Positions 1 to 9,122 of a DNA stretch of 64,000 nucleotides are shown piece by piece. The position numbers were made by a program, and so were the translations under genes. Where the stretch lies: contig JAUHXC010000027.1 of assembly GCA_030427205.1 (NCBI GenBank), positions 62,001 to 126,000 of the forward strand. The letters run 5' to 3'. Position 1 is the stretch's first letter; each line of letters opens with the position of its first letter. The notes under the pieces were generated by a model. That model was not told the DNA's origin. It did not search any database and saw only the letters and a program-made list of their open reading frames with translations. This DNA comes from a bacterium (GTDB taxonomy: Bacteria; Myxococcota_A; Bradymonadia; UBA7976; UBA1532).

Positions 1-768
1 AGCGTCCAGGCACACGCGGACGCACTCAAGAGCGATGCCGAGGCCGCGGCCGAGCTGATGGGGTTCGTCGAAGAGCTGAACGTCGAGGCCGCGCTAGATG
101 GCATCTTCGACCCGGACACAGCACTCAACCCCGAGGCACTGTTCGGCGACATCGTGGCCTACGCCGAGGCACAGGCCGAGTCCGTTGTTGACGCCTTCCG
201 TCGGATCGGATTCGCCGCCGAGGACAAGGCCGACAAGATCGACAAGGCCGCCGCGCAAGAGGCCGCCGCCTACGCCGCGAGCACCGCCGCCGCGCTGGGC
301 GCCGCCGCGTCGCTGGCCGAGGCGCTGGGGGCGAGCTCCGCGATCGTCAGCGCGATCAAGATCGCCGAGAACATCGCCGCGGCGACCGAGGCGGGCGCGA
401 AGGCGCTCGTAGCCGGTGCCGAGGGCAATATCCCGGCGGCCGTGGCCTTCGGAGCCGGGGCAGTCGAGCACGTCGCGGCGGCGATCGATTGGGGTGCTGA
501 CGCCCTGGGCGGCGGTGGCGGTGGCACCCCGTCGACGTCCACCCCGAGCCCCCCGACCAGCTCGCCACGGGATACCGTCGAGGCTGGCGACCGTAGCCGC
601 AATCAGCCGATGACTGGCGCCCTCACGGTGCAGTTCATGAACGCTCAACCCCTCGCCACCAAAGCTGAAATCCAGGACGCCATCCTACAGGCCCAGAACG
701 AGGCCGGGCGACGCAGGGACCGAACCCGGGTCGACTACGACCGCACCTCACGACGCGGGAGGCGCTGA
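1..768 (+). CDS. Phage tail tape-measure protein, C-terminal part (5' partial)
   Basis: The frame is open to the first base, so the start lies outside the window and 255 residues are visible. The sequence is rich in Ala and Glu amphipathic helices, with a hydrophobic helical stretch (AASLAEALGASSAIVSAIKI, about residues 100-120) of the kind seen near the C-terminus of tape-measure proteins. A Gly/Pro/Ser/Thr-rich linker and a very basic end (RRRDRTRVDYDRTSRRGRR) follow. It lies directly upstream of three genes that look like tail-tip genes, as expected in siphovirus tail clusters. The role (setting tail length) is inferred from composition and position; no conserved catalytic motif is involved. 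Confidence 0.65.
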   Translation, partial: SVQAHADALKSDAEAAAELMGFVEELNVEAALDGIFDPDTALNPEALFGDIVAYAEAQAESVVDAFRRIGFAAEDKADKIDKAAAQEAAAYAASTAAALGAAASLAEALGASSAIVSAIKIAENIAAATEAGAKALVAGAEGNIPAAVAFGAGAVEHVAAAIDWGADALGGGGGGTPSTSTPSPPTSSPRDTVEAGDRSRNQPMTGALTVQFMNAQPLATKAEIQDAILQAQNEAGRRRDRTRVDYDRTSRRGRR

Positions 769-769
769 G

Positions 770-2026
770 ATGCCACGCCGAGATCATTGCCCGCTGCCGG
801 GCGTATACAGCGGATTCGACGTCACCCCGTGGGCCGGTGTCGACGTGTGCGAGGTCGACACACCGGACGCGCCCACGATCACGGTCCCGGCTCTCGGTGG
901 TGGCCAGCTCGGCGATCCAGACCAGCCGGGCGAGGGCGAGTACGTCGACGTGATCGAGCTGATGACCGGCTTCGGGTCGGACTCATCCGCCACGCTTTCG
1001 GGCCGTCTGACCGCCGCGTGGGCGTCGATCGGCGGCGCTGGCACGATCGCGGCGACGCTCGACGGGTCCGATCGGCTGGCGATCACGAATGGGGGCGTGG
1101 CCGATCTGACAATCGCGGCCGGCTCGCCCGGTGCGGCTGCGTGGGGGATCGACGCGGCGGGGCTGTCGGTGCCTGCGGGGACGACGGTCGTTGCCCCCGG
1201 CGAATGGGAGCGTGGGGTCACCGATCCGTCGGACTACTTGCTCCTACAGCGGGCCGGCTCGCCCGACACGATCCCGGTCACGGTGCACCGCGTCCAGGAC
1301 CGGCGCATCGCCCTGCGCGAGCGGGAAGACCTGCTGGACGCAGACGATCTGGCCCGGTGGTGCCTCGAACACGGCGACGATTCGGTCCGATGGGGCGTGA
1401 CCGCGGACGGGCGTGCGTGGTGGGCGACCACCGGCGCCGCGGACGGAATGATCTGGCACTCGTCGACGTTTCGCGATCGGCTCGGCTTCTCGGGCAATGA
1501 GACGATCCAGACGTGGGGCGCTGGCGCGGGGATCATCACCCGCGGTCAGATCGCCGATCATCCGCTGCCCGGCGTCGTCCATCCGACCCGCCCGTTGCGG
1601 CGGCAGACCCCTCGGTCCGAGAGCGTCGGCGAAGAACAGCGGCTCGTCGGTGGTGGCTACTCTTCGGTCCACGTCCACACCGTGAAGGGCTGGCGCATCG
1701 AGATGTGGGTCGATGGGCCGTTGGACAGCGGTCTCGATCTGCATCGCCACTGGTTGGACATGATGACCGACCCCGCGCTGTGCAACCCCGGCCGGCGCAT
1801 CACTCTGTATCAGGACGTCGGCGATAGCAGGCGGGCTCTCGACCCCCGGCGCGTCACCGCCGATCAGCCGGCGTATGACACCCTGTATACGAGCGAAGAG
1901 GGACCCTACCGCGGGCGGATCGTCGGCTTCGTCAATCCTGCGACCGGGCGTGAAATCGAGGCCGAGCAGGAAGGGCGCTATCGGCGGCGCTACCCGGTGT
2001 CATTCGTCATGGATGAGGAGGTCTGA
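770..2026 (+). CDS. Phage tail protein, possibly distal-tail (418 aa)
   Basis: The ATG follows a GGGAGG ribosome site that overlaps the end of the tape-measure gene. The protein is beta-rich, without signal peptide or membrane segment. In siphoviruses the gene right after the tape measure usually encodes the distal tail protein that joins tail tube to tip, and its length and position fit. The C-terminal third (HVHTVKGWRIEMWVDG, then a segment with RRITLYQD) looks like a compact folded domain. No diagnostic motif was recognised, so the specific role is inferred only from gene order. Confidence 0.5.
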   Translation: MPRRDHCPLPGVYSGFDVTPWAGVDVCEVDTPDAPTITVPALGGGQLGDPDQPGEGEYVDVIELMTGFGSDSSATLSGRLTAAWASIGGAGTIAATLDGSDRLAITNGGVADLTIAAGSPGAAAWGIDAAGLSVPAGTTVVAPGEWERGVTDPSDYLLLQRAGSPDTIPVTVHRVQDRRIALREREDLLDADDLARWCLEHGDDSVRWGVTADGRAWWATTGAADGMIWHSSTFRDRLGFSGNETIQTWGAGAGIITRGQIADHPLPGVVHPTRPLRRQTPRSESVGEEQRLVGGGYSSVHVHTVKGWRIEMWVDGPLDSGLDLHRHWLDMMTDPALCNPGRRITLYQDVGDSRRALDPRRVTADQPAYDTLYTSEEGPYRGRIVGFVNPATGREIEAEQEGRYRRRYPVSFVMDEEV

Positions 2027-2028
2027 CG

Positions 2029-3753
2029 ATGGGAAACCGCGTCGTAGCACGGGCAAACCGCGTCCAGTCGGTCGAGATGCCGGAGCCGGGTGATACGATC
2101 ACCGCCGCGCAGTGGCAGGCGGCGATTGGTACGCTGAATGCGTGCCTGAGCGAGCTCGGGCCGACGACGGTGATCAGTCAAGAGTGGCCCGACGGCAACG
2201 CGAGCCACGCGGGCAGCATCCCGCAGGACGAAGGCGAAGACGTCCCCCTCTGTTCGTGGCTGATCCCGATCGTGTCTGACGTCCACGACGTGCTTCACGC
2301 GCGCGTCCGTGCGTGGAACTCGTCGGGGGTGCACGATGGACGCGTGATCCTGCGGTCGCGTGTGACCGGTGACGAGGTCGAGGTGGTCGTCGGGGCCGGT
2401 GTCGCCGCGGCCGACGAATGGGTCGATCTGCCCGCGCTGGATATCGCCGGGGTCGACGTGGCTACGGGGGATGACGTCGACAGCGCCGACGTCATCGACC
2501 TCTTCATCGAGAGCGACGATCCGAGCGCCACGGTCACCCCTCTACAAATCGCCGCAGAGGTTCGAGATCTCGTCGACGGCGCGGGACTGTCCGATCTGCC
2601 GGCCGCTGCCCTGACGTCGTCGGGTGTGGTGGCGTACCCGATCGGAATCCAGATGGCCGCGTCGTATCGGCCGCTGTCGACCCCCGTGGGATTCGGGCTG
2701 ATCGACGGTGACGCCCATCTGCGGGCCCGCGCCAGTCTGGCGGTGACGTGGTCGGGCCTCAACCCGGCGTACGACGGCCCTTCGGCGGATGACCGGTGGA
2801 TGCCGCCCCACGGCGTGCTGTGTGCGCACCGCGGCGCGGGGAACGATGACCGGCGACGGTACGGGCGATTTGACGACGGTGGCGGCCAACTCGAACGGAT
2901 GGATACGGCGCCGCCGGATATCGACTCGTTCGCTGTGATCTCCAACGCGATCCCGGGGGCGGCCTTCACCGCGATCGGTGGCGGATCCGCCGGGCCGCGG
3001 CCGTACACCGTGGCCGATATCGCGCCTGGGGTGGACACCGACGTTATCGAGCGCGCGGGGGTCGCCAGGGCCGCGCAGCACCGGATCGGAGAGCCGCACC
3101 TCGGAGTACGTGGAGACGAGGATCCGATCAGATTCGCGGCATACAGCGCGTGGACACGGGATCCGGGGGCGGACGCGATGCCACGCCCCCTCGATCCGCT
3201 TCAGGTCACGTTCGGACAGGCCGTCACCGGCGATCAATACGCGCGACTTGCGACTCAATTGCTGCACCACCTGAACCGCCGCAGCGTCCGGCAGGTGCAC
3301 CACGTCGTCAATTACGCGGCGAGTGATGGCGCGTTGGAGCTCGACCGGCCTGCGCCGATCGACATCACACACCGAATCCCGTGGACCACGTCACACGCGG
3401 CGTACTACGCGCTGATCTGGATTCGATATCAGGCCAGCGATCTGTCGGAGGATCTGCCCGAGATCGAGATCGAGATCGTCGACGACACGGGCGACCCGGT
3501 GCTCGGGACCACGGGATTCACGCTGACCACGGGCAGCGGGCTGGGATACGACGGCGCCACGACGGACACCGGGCGGTGGGCGATCCGCGAGTATCTGACC
3601 CCGGTTCGGGTGGTCCCCAACGGCCCCGGCGCCCTGTGGATGGGCGGAATCGGCGGGCGAGACGTCGAGCTGCGGCTGGCGTGTGCGAACGTCCGGCTGA
3701 TCTCGTGCTCCGTTCTCGAGCTGCCGGGCGATATCGACGTGGTGGAGAGTTGA
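2029..3753 (+). CDS. Phage tail protein, unknown role (574 aa)
   Basis: Starts two bases after the previous stop with a good GAGGAGG site. The protein is acidic and beta-rich with many Asp-Val/Asp-Asp pairs and no signal peptide. The central part is rich in Arg-Asp dipeptides (DDRRRYGRFDDGGGQ). The C-terminal 150 residues (LWIRYQASDLSEDLPEIEIE and following) look like a jelly-roll-type beta domain. Its place between the putative distal-tail gene and the large tip gene suggests a baseplate or tail-tip component. No family was recognised. Confidence 0.45.
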   Translation: MGNRVVARANRVQSVEMPEPGDTITAAQWQAAIGTLNACLSELGPTTVISQEWPDGNASHAGSIPQDEGEDVPLCSWLIPIVSDVHDVLHARVRAWNSSGVHDGRVILRSRVTGDEVEVVVGAGVAAADEWVDLPALDIAGVDVATGDDVDSADVIDLFIESDDPSATVTPLQIAAEVRDLVDGAGLSDLPAAALTSSGVVAYPIGIQMAASYRPLSTPVGFGLIDGDAHLRARASLAVTWSGLNPAYDGPSADDRWMPPHGVLCAHRGAGNDDRRRYGRFDDGGGQLERMDTAPPDIDSFAVISNAIPGAAFTAIGGGSAGPRPYTVADIAPGVDTDVIERAGVARAAQHRIGEPHLGVRGDEDPIRFAAYSAWTRDPGADAMPRPLDPLQVTFGQAVTGDQYARLATQLLHHLNRRSVRQVHHVVNYAASDGALELDRPAPIDITHRIPWTTSHAAYYALIWIRYQASDLSEDLPEIEIEIVDDTGDPVLGTTGFTLTTGSGLGYDGATTDTGRWAIREYLTPVRVVPNGPGALWMGGIGGRDVELRLACANVRLISCSVLELPGDIDVVES

Positions 3754-3757
3754 TCCG

Positions 3758-6700
3758 ATGCGATTGCACAGACGAACCGAATACGCGCTTCACATCAGCG
3801 GCCATCCGGTCGTGTACAGCACCCGTGCGGGCTTTCCCCTCGATCGCGTGTCCTCGCTCTACCCGGTCGATTCGCCCATCATCGCGCCGGCCCCGATCGA
3901 GCTCGTCGCCCTCGAACCGCCGGATCGTCTGGTCGCAGAACTGCCGCTTGTCGGCGGTCTGGCCGAGGAGTCGGGCGTCCCGATCAGGCTGATGAGCCGT
4001 GAGACGCGAGCGGACCGGCCGCGCTCTTTTGGCGACCCGCTCGAAGCATTCGCCCGGCTGGGCGTGCGCGGCGCCCATTCGTGGGGGCTCGTCGTGGGCT
4101 TCATCCTCGACCCGCTGGGCGACGCCACCGCGTCCACCGCGATCACCAAAGGCCAAGAGCCGCCGTTCGATCTCGTCATCGACCGCGCCTACGACGCCGA
4201 CGGCCCCGCGCTCCCCTCGGGACGGGGCTACCTGATCGACGTCAACGGCGAGTGCATGGTCATCAACGCGATCCTCGGCGACGGCCTCATATTGCGGGTG
4301 ACGCACCGCGAAGTCGGCGGCACCGCGAGGCTGACGCACACGACGCAGACCGGCGCCCGGGACAATCCCGTGGTCACCGGATGGCAGGTGGTCGAATGGC
4401 GGTCCAGGCTGGCGACCCTATACGCGGCCGACGTGGACGCAACGGGGGCGATGGGCGACGCATACGAAGTGCTGCGGGGGTTCCTCGACAACACCCCGGA
4501 GTCGTCCGACGGCGGGCTGTCGTTCGACACGCGGCTTCAGCCGCTGACCAGGATCTTCGACGGTGACGCCGACCTCGGCGTGCTGACGACGACCGTCGTC
4601 GAGGGGCTGCACGTCCACGCCCCGGGGGGCGACCACGCCATCGACTTCCTGGAGACCATCTCCACGGGGGACCGGAGCCCGTTCGAGACCGTGACCCGCG
4701 ACGCCACGGCCGCCGGTTCGGGCGTGCTCGATCTCGATCCGGTGGACGTCGATCGATGGGTCGCCCTGTACGACCCCGACGCAGATCAGCCCACGCTGAA
4801 CCCGCGGGCTGGCGCCCTGATCGTCGACGACCGCGATCCCGTGGTGGTCAAGGGGACCGACACCGAGGGCGTGGGCGACCCGGATCAGCTCACCGTCGAA
4901 ACGCCGGCCGGGGCGGCTGGACCCGGTCAGGGCGCCCGAGCTGGTGCACGGCTGGCGCCCCTGCTGGCGCCGTCGGTTTTGCACTGGCGCCGGGTCGAGT
5001 TGCTGGAGGTCGACGACGAGGAGCGCATGCTGCGATGGCCCGGCGACCCCGATGACGCGGATGACAGCGGGGTCGGTCGGATCAATGCGCAGCTCGCCGC
5101 TGATGATCACCTCGGCGCTGACGGGGCGTGGCTCGACGTGCGGATCGTCGGCGAGGTCGCGACCCTAACGCGGACGACGCCCGCGCGGACAACCGTGGTC
5201 GCGGCCGAAAACGACGGCGTGCGCGTGGCCGATATCCCGGGTCTGGATCGGGCGTACGGGATCAACGGCGAGCTCGTCGCGGCGATGGAGCGATCCGCCG
5301 CGCTGTCGTGGCTGTCCGCCGGACAGGGCGACGCAGCCCTATTCGCGGTCAATCGGAGCCCGACCGAACGTCAAATCCGAATCGCGCGCGCGTTCATCCG
5401 CACCGGCGATACCGCCATCCTGGTCACCGATCCGCTGGACGTGTCGTCCGGGTCGATCCGCGTCCGATACACCAATCGCGACGGGCGCCCGCGCAGCCGG
5501 CTCGTCGCGGTCGCGCCCGGCCTGACCGAGATCGTGCCCGCGATCGGGTCGCCGTTGGACGGGTCGACCATCTACAGGATCGACGTGCTCGAGCCCGACC
5601 GTCTGCCCACCGTGTCGGATTGGGATGGAAGCGGGATCACGATCGAGGCCACCCCGCCTGCGTTCCCGACCAGCGGCGGCTTCCTGCGGTGGGTGATGAC
5701 CGGCGACGGGCGGCCGGGAATCCCGGCGGGGTCGATCGACGCGGACTCGCTGGCCAGCGAGACGTCGGAGCCCCCATACGTAGGACGGTGGCGGGTGCCC
5801 GAAACCGAGCCCGGCGAGCCTTTGGCGCTAGCCGAGGTGCTGGAAGGCGCCCTCAAGCTCACGCGCTCGACCCTGCTCATGCAGACCGGTCTCGATGGCG
5901 TCAGCCGGATCACGCGCGTCAGGGTGGCCGGTGAGAATGCCGCCCGGGTGCGTGGCGAGCTGGTCGCGACCGACTGCGCCGAGTCGGGCCCGGGGACATT
6001 CACGACGGACGAAGAGATCCGAAACGCGGTCAGCTTGCGGCTCGATTACGGGCCCATCGTCGACGAGAACGGCGACGTCGAGTTCGATTACCGCCTCGCT
6101 CTCGATATCGACAGCCGCACGTCGCAGACCCGATTCAAGGAAGTGCGGTCCGAAGAGGTCGACGCCGGGGCGGCGGGTCAGATCGACCGGTCGCAGGTGG
6201 GGCAGATCGAGGCGTCGGCGCGCTCGATCGTCGCGCTTCTCGATGCGCCTCGGCGCCGGTGGGTTCTGACCACGTCGACGGCGCGCGGACTGGCGCTGCC
6301 GCTCGGCGGCACGATTCGGGTCACGAATCCGCGGCTGCGGGGGTTCACCCCCGACCCGGTCGTCGATCAGCTCGCCGTGCTGACCCGCCGGTCGGTGGGC
6401 CTCGCGACCGAGGGAGCGGAGCTCGAATTCAGGCAGACGGGACGCAGGCCGACGGGCTGGAATGCAGCGATGCAGGTGACGTCGGTGGTCAATGCCACAA
6501 CGGTGATCGTCGCTGCGAATGCGTACGCGCAGACCGTGGGGCCAGATGGCACCGCGTGGCAGGATCTCGCGCCATTCATCGTGGGCGCGTCGGTGCGCTG
6601 CTGCCCGCGGACGGACACGGATGGCGGTGAGGTGCGGTCGGTCACGGGGGTCAACCCGGACACGCGGGCGATCACGCTGAACGCCGCGCACGGATTGGCG

Positions 6701-6823
6701 ATCGGGGATTTCCTGGTGCCCGAGGGCCATTCAACCGCGTGGGAGAATGTCGACCCGTTCGCGTGGCTGGCGGACGTGGACGGCGAACTTTCGGGCGGGG
6801 TCGACGGCGACGAGTACGAGTGA
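3758..6823 (+). CDS. Large phage tail-tip / tail-associated protein (1021 aa)
   Basis: The last gene of the tail cluster, four bases after the previous stop. At 1021 residues it has the size of a siphovirus tail-associated (Tal-like) or tip attachment protein, and its position fits. It is beta-rich and acidic, and ends with a short Asp/Gly/Glu tail. An internal segment (about residues 690-850) resembles the tail-hub style of many phages, with substrate-like repeats of R-V-T/R-V-A strands. No endopeptidase or lysozyme motif was found. The gene is followed directly by two oppositely oriented lipoprotein genes, so it ends the structural operon. Confidence 0.5.
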   Translation: MRLHRRTEYALHISGHPVVYSTRAGFPLDRVSSLYPVDSPIIAPAPIELVALEPPDRLVAELPLVGGLAEESGVPIRLMSRETRADRPRSFGDPLEAFARLGVRGAHSWGLVVGFILDPLGDATASTAITKGQEPPFDLVIDRAYDADGPALPSGRGYLIDVNGECMVINAILGDGLILRVTHREVGGTARLTHTTQTGARDNPVVTGWQVVEWRSRLATLYAADVDATGAMGDAYEVLRGFLDNTPESSDGGLSFDTRLQPLTRIFDGDADLGVLTTTVVEGLHVHAPGGDHAIDFLETISTGDRSPFETVTRDATAAGSGVLDLDPVDVDRWVALYDPDADQPTLNPRAGALIVDDRDPVVVKGTDTEGVGDPDQLTVETPAGAAGPGQGARAGARLAPLLAPSVLHWRRVELLEVDDEERMLRWPGDPDDADDSGVGRINAQLAADDHLGADGAWLDVRIVGEVATLTRTTPARTTVVAAENDGVRVADIPGLDRAYGINGELVAAMERSAALSWLSAGQGDAALFAVNRSPTERQIRIARAFIRTGDTAILVTDPLDVSSGSIRVRYTNRDGRPRSRLVAVAPGLTEIVPAIGSPLDGSTIYRIDVLEPDRLPTVSDWDGSGITIEATPPAFPTSGGFLRWVMTGDGRPGIPAGSIDADSLASETSEPPYVGRWRVPETEPGEPLALAEVLEGALKLTRSTLLMQTGLDGVSRITRVRVAGENAARVRGELVATDCAESGPGTFTTDEEIRNAVSLRLDYGPIVDENGDVEFDYRLALDIDSRTSQTRFKEVRSEEVDAGAAGQIDRSQVGQIEASARSIVALLDAPRRRWVLTTSTARGLALPLGGTIRVTNPRLRGFTPDPVVDQLAVLTRRSVGLATEGAELEFRQTGRRPTGWNAAMQVTSVVNATTVIVAANAYAQTVGPDGTAWQDLAPFIVGASVRCCPRTDTDGGEVRSVTGVNPDTRAITLNAAHGLAIGDFLVPEGHSTAWENVDPFAWLADVDGELSGGVDGDEYE

Positions 6824-6826
6824 CCG

Positions 6827-7267
6827 TCAGTGGCAGGAGGGCAGCGCGAGGGCGTCGAGGCAGGCGGCGTCGCAGTCGTCGGCGGGCACATTGAACAGGG
6901 CCGGGGCGCCGTCGATCTCATCGCGCATCAGACGATCCACGCGGGTCACCTGCCCGGCCTCGCACCGGATGAGTGAGCCGTCCTCGATTTGGTAGGAGAA
7001 TCGATCGGGTGAGATCTCGCCCACGGCGTACGAGCCATTCGACCGACAGACGGCCACATCGGCTGTGATGGCGTCCATCGTGACGATGTCGTCGCCGGGG
7101 CAATACGCAGCCGCCTCGATGATCGCCAGCGCGTCGGCCTTCGACGCCGGCATCGCGCAGGGGTCGCCGACGGTCGGCAGCTCGCAGTCGGCCATCTCGA
7201 CGGTGCCGGCGGGGGCACCGCAGGCGGTGAGGACGAGAAGGGCGGCGGTCAGAATGGTGCGGGTCAT
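6827..7267 (-). CDS. Small lipoprotein in prophage A (146 aa)
   Basis: The N-terminus is a lipoprotein signal peptide: Arg near the start, a hydrophobic run, then the lipobox LTAC with Cys at residue 16. The mature part has eight further Cys and is acidic, consistent with an exported disulfide-stabilised protein. It lies on the minus strand just after the phage tail operon and 15 bases from a second lipoprotein gene, the usual spot for lysogenic-conversion genes. It may alter the surface of the lysogen, but no family was recognised. Confidence 0.6.
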   Translation of the reverse strand: MTRTILTAALLVLTACGAPAGTVEMADCELPTVGDPCAMPASKADALAIIEAAAYCPGDDIVTMDAITADVAVCRSNGSYAVGEISPDRFSYQIEDGSLIRCEAGQVTRVDRLMRDEIDGAPALFNVPADDCDAACLDALALPSCH

Positions 7268-7282
7268 CGTTTGATCTCCGTA

Positions 7283-7750
7283 TCAGTTCTGGCACTCACC
7301 GTCAATGCAGCGGGTGCCGTCGGGGCAGTCCTCGGGGAGCGACCAGCGGGGGCAGATCCCGTCGGGCGCAACGCACGTATTGACCGCGCCAGGGCCGGCG
7401 CATCTCGAATCGCCCGGATTGCAGGCGTCATCGTCACACGGGATCTCGCGGCACAGACCAAGAGCGTCGTCGATGCGCGCGTCCGGCTCACGGGCGCACC
7501 GCATGCCCTCTGGGCACGGCTCGGGATCGCTCCACTCCCAGCAACCGTCAGGGCCGAGTTGGTCGCAGATCGCCTCCCCCTCGGGCTCGCACCGGCGGGT
7601 ATGGCGGGCACAGCCGCAGCCGATCTCGCCATCCCGCAGGCGGTAGTCGGGTCCGCAGTCGAGCTCCGCGTCGGCCGGGTCGTATGCGCCGTCGTCGCAG
7701 GCGAAGAGGGCGAGGGCGGCGAGAATGGCGGCAGGGATGAATCGGCGCAA
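7283..7750 (-). CDS. Cys-rich lipoprotein (155 aa), TTG start
   Basis: I chose the TTG at 7750 because GGGAGG lies five bases upstream and the protein then begins with a typical lipoprotein signal (LRRFIPAAILAALALFAC). Starts further upstream would put about 17 extra residues before it. The mature part has two Cys-rich repeats with the pattern C-P-x-G-x-x-C, resembling the secreted Cys-rich modules common in this bacterial group. It is probably co-transcribed with the downstream lipoprotein at 6827-7267. Surface location is inferred; the function is unknown. Confidence 0.6.
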   Translation of the reverse strand: MRRFIPAAILAALALFACDDGAYDPADAELDCGPDYRLRDGEIGCGCARHTRRCEPEGEAICDQLGPDGCWEWSDPEPCPEGMRCAREPDARIDDALGLCREIPCDDDACNPGDSRCAGPGAVNTCVAPDGICPRWSLPEDCPDGTRCIDGECQN

Positions 7751-7820
7751 GGTGACCTCCCGGTACGCCACTAAGATATAGTGCAGCGCCGCGGGCGTCA
7801 ATTACGTATTCGTCCTTAAG

Positions 7821-8060
7821 TCACTCGTCAGGGATGGGCGCGAGTAGCTGCGCAACGTCGACGCCGAGCACATTCGCCAGGGCAGTCAGTGTGCCCAGCG
7901 TGGGGTTGCCGTCGCCGCGCAAGAGGGCATAGACGACGGTCTGCGAAAGGTCGGCCTCGCGGGCGATGCTGTTGATCGACCGGCCGCGGGCCTTGGCGAA
8001 GTGGCGGAACCACCGGCCGAACCGGTGCAGCTCTTGGCGCTGCTGTTCATCGCGCGTCAT
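7821..8060 (-). CDS. Phage repressor-like XRE/HTH protein (79 aa)
   Basis: A small DNA-binding protein with one helix-turn-helix of the XRE/Cro-CI family (INSIAREADLSQTVVYALLR, about residues 25-45), then a short helical segment. I chose the ATG at 8060; an in-frame extension to 8198 would run through the operator region and is unlikely. It faces a rightward gene at 8218 across 157 bases holding palindromic half-sites, the layout of a phage immunity region. It probably represses the rightward genes. Without a C-terminal domain, dimerisation and induction cannot be read from the sequence. Confidence 0.75.
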   Translation of the reverse strand: MTRDEQQRQELHRFGRWFRHFAKARGRSINSIAREADLSQTVVYALLRGDGNPTLGTLTALANVLGVDVAQLLAPIPDE

Positions 8061-8062
8061 GC

Positions 8063-8086
8063 GGTGATCGGTATCACCGGGGGTGA
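8063..8086. promoter_or_regulatory. Palindromic operator candidate of prophage A repressor
   Basis: Three half-sites lie together just upstream of the repressor start: GGTGAT at 8063-8068, ATCACC at 8073-8078 (perfect inverted repeat, four-base spacer) and GGTGA at 8082-8086, which pairs with TCACC at 8074-8078. The position suggests a repressor operator that controls at least the repressor itself. Binding has not been shown. Confidence 0.45.
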
Positions 8087-8217
8087 CGGGCGCTCTACTG
8101 AGCAGGATTCGCGCACATGTTGTGCAGTGGTTCGGGCTGATCCATTCCCTCCACACCGCTACCCACCCTGGCGATCGACTGCGACCCTGTGAGTGCACGT
8201 CACGCAGGAGTCACGAA

Positions 8218-8481
8218 ATGATCCGCTCTCTCGCCGTAGGTCCCCACGTCGCCGCCCTGGTCGGCCTCGCCCTGGCCGCGCTCGTCGCCGCCGGGGTCAG
8301 TCAGTGCAGCCCCGAACCGGTCGCGGTGGTGCCCCTGCCGGCCGAGTTCGAGGTCCTGGAAGACCCGCGGGGTCCGGTGCGCACCGTCGAGCCCGTCGAT
8401 CATGATGCGCTGGTCGGGCGTGTGCTGCGGGTCAGCGACGAGCTGGCCGAGGCGGCGGCGCTGCTGGACAGCTGCCGGTAA
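8218..8481 (+). CDS. Small membrane-anchored protein (87 aa)
   Basis: I chose the ATG at 8218 because AGGAG lies eight bases upstream and translation then begins directly with one hydrophobic helix (about residues 8-28). The helix ends in VSQC, close to but not a good lipobox. The remaining 60 residues are acidic and mostly helical. It is the first rightward gene after the repressor, so it is probably under immunity control. The function is unknown. Confidence 0.5.
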   Translation: MIRSLAVGPHVAALVGLALAALVAAGVSQCSPEPVAVVPLPAEFEVLEDPRGPVRTVEPVDHDALVGRVLRVSDELAEAAALLDSCR

Positions 8482-9075
8482 CTACTGCCATTCGCCAGCC
8501 ACACCTTCCCATTTGCCCTCGATGACACTCGGGTCCAAAGGGTCTATCGTGTTCCATAGGGTCACACGACCTACAACACGAACTCGGTCCCGATCTGTGT
8601 CCTCCTGAGCGACCACAAGGCGGCCGGTGTGTTCTCCGATAGCACCAGCCTTGATCCTTCCGCGAAATCGGTTGTCGTACTGCTCTACCTCCGCAATGAC
8701 CTTCCATTCCTTCGACGTGGGAATGATGCTGTACACTGCACGGTGGATCACGGGTGGCTGATGATCTCGCAGGTAGACGTCCACGAGAAGCCGAGCAGCC
8801 TTTGTGGTCGAACCGTTGGCTTTTTGGCGTATCTCCTCCTTGTCGTCAGCCCCCAATGACCATGAGCCATCCGTCACGGGCTCAAGCCTTCCATGCAACT
8901 TCAAGATCTGACCGACGTGCTTCTCGCCAAACCCGGCAGGGTCCCGACCTGCCTTGGGAATAGCACTGCCATGCTCATCAACGTACGCAAGCACCAAGAG
9001 CCCTCCTTCGTCTGCCTCGACGGTCCCACTGATCCAAAAATGCCACATCGGGTGCAGACCGCAGGGGTATCCCAT
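8482..9075 (-). CDS. Hypothetical protein, probable phage cargo (197 aa)
   Basis: A soluble protein of mixed alpha/beta type without recognised motif. Base composition is visibly less GC-rich than in the neighbouring phage genes, and it is inserted in the opposite direction between two rightward genes; both are typical of a recently acquired cargo gene. Its stop abuts the stop of the 8218-8481 gene. The start is uncertain: the ATG at 9075 has only a weak upstream site, and the later Met at residue 10 is possible. Confidence 0.5.
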   Translation of the reverse strand: MGYPCGLHPMWHFWISGTVEADEGGLLVLAYVDEHGSAIPKAGRDPAGFGEKHVGQILKLHGRLEPVTDGSWSLGADDKEEIRQKANGSTTKAARLLVDVYLRDHQPPVIHRAVYSIIPTSKEWKVIAEVEQYDNRFRGRIKAGAIGEHTGRLVVAQEDTDRDRVRVVGRVTLWNTIDPLDPSVIEGKWEGVAGEWQ

Positions 9076-9122
9076 ATCGTCATCTCAACGCGGCATTGAG
9101 AAGGCCGCACATGAGGGACGAC

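Noticed and set aside
8061..8198. N-terminal extension of the prophage A repressor
   Set aside because: It would cross the palindromic operator region and has no fitting ribosome site.
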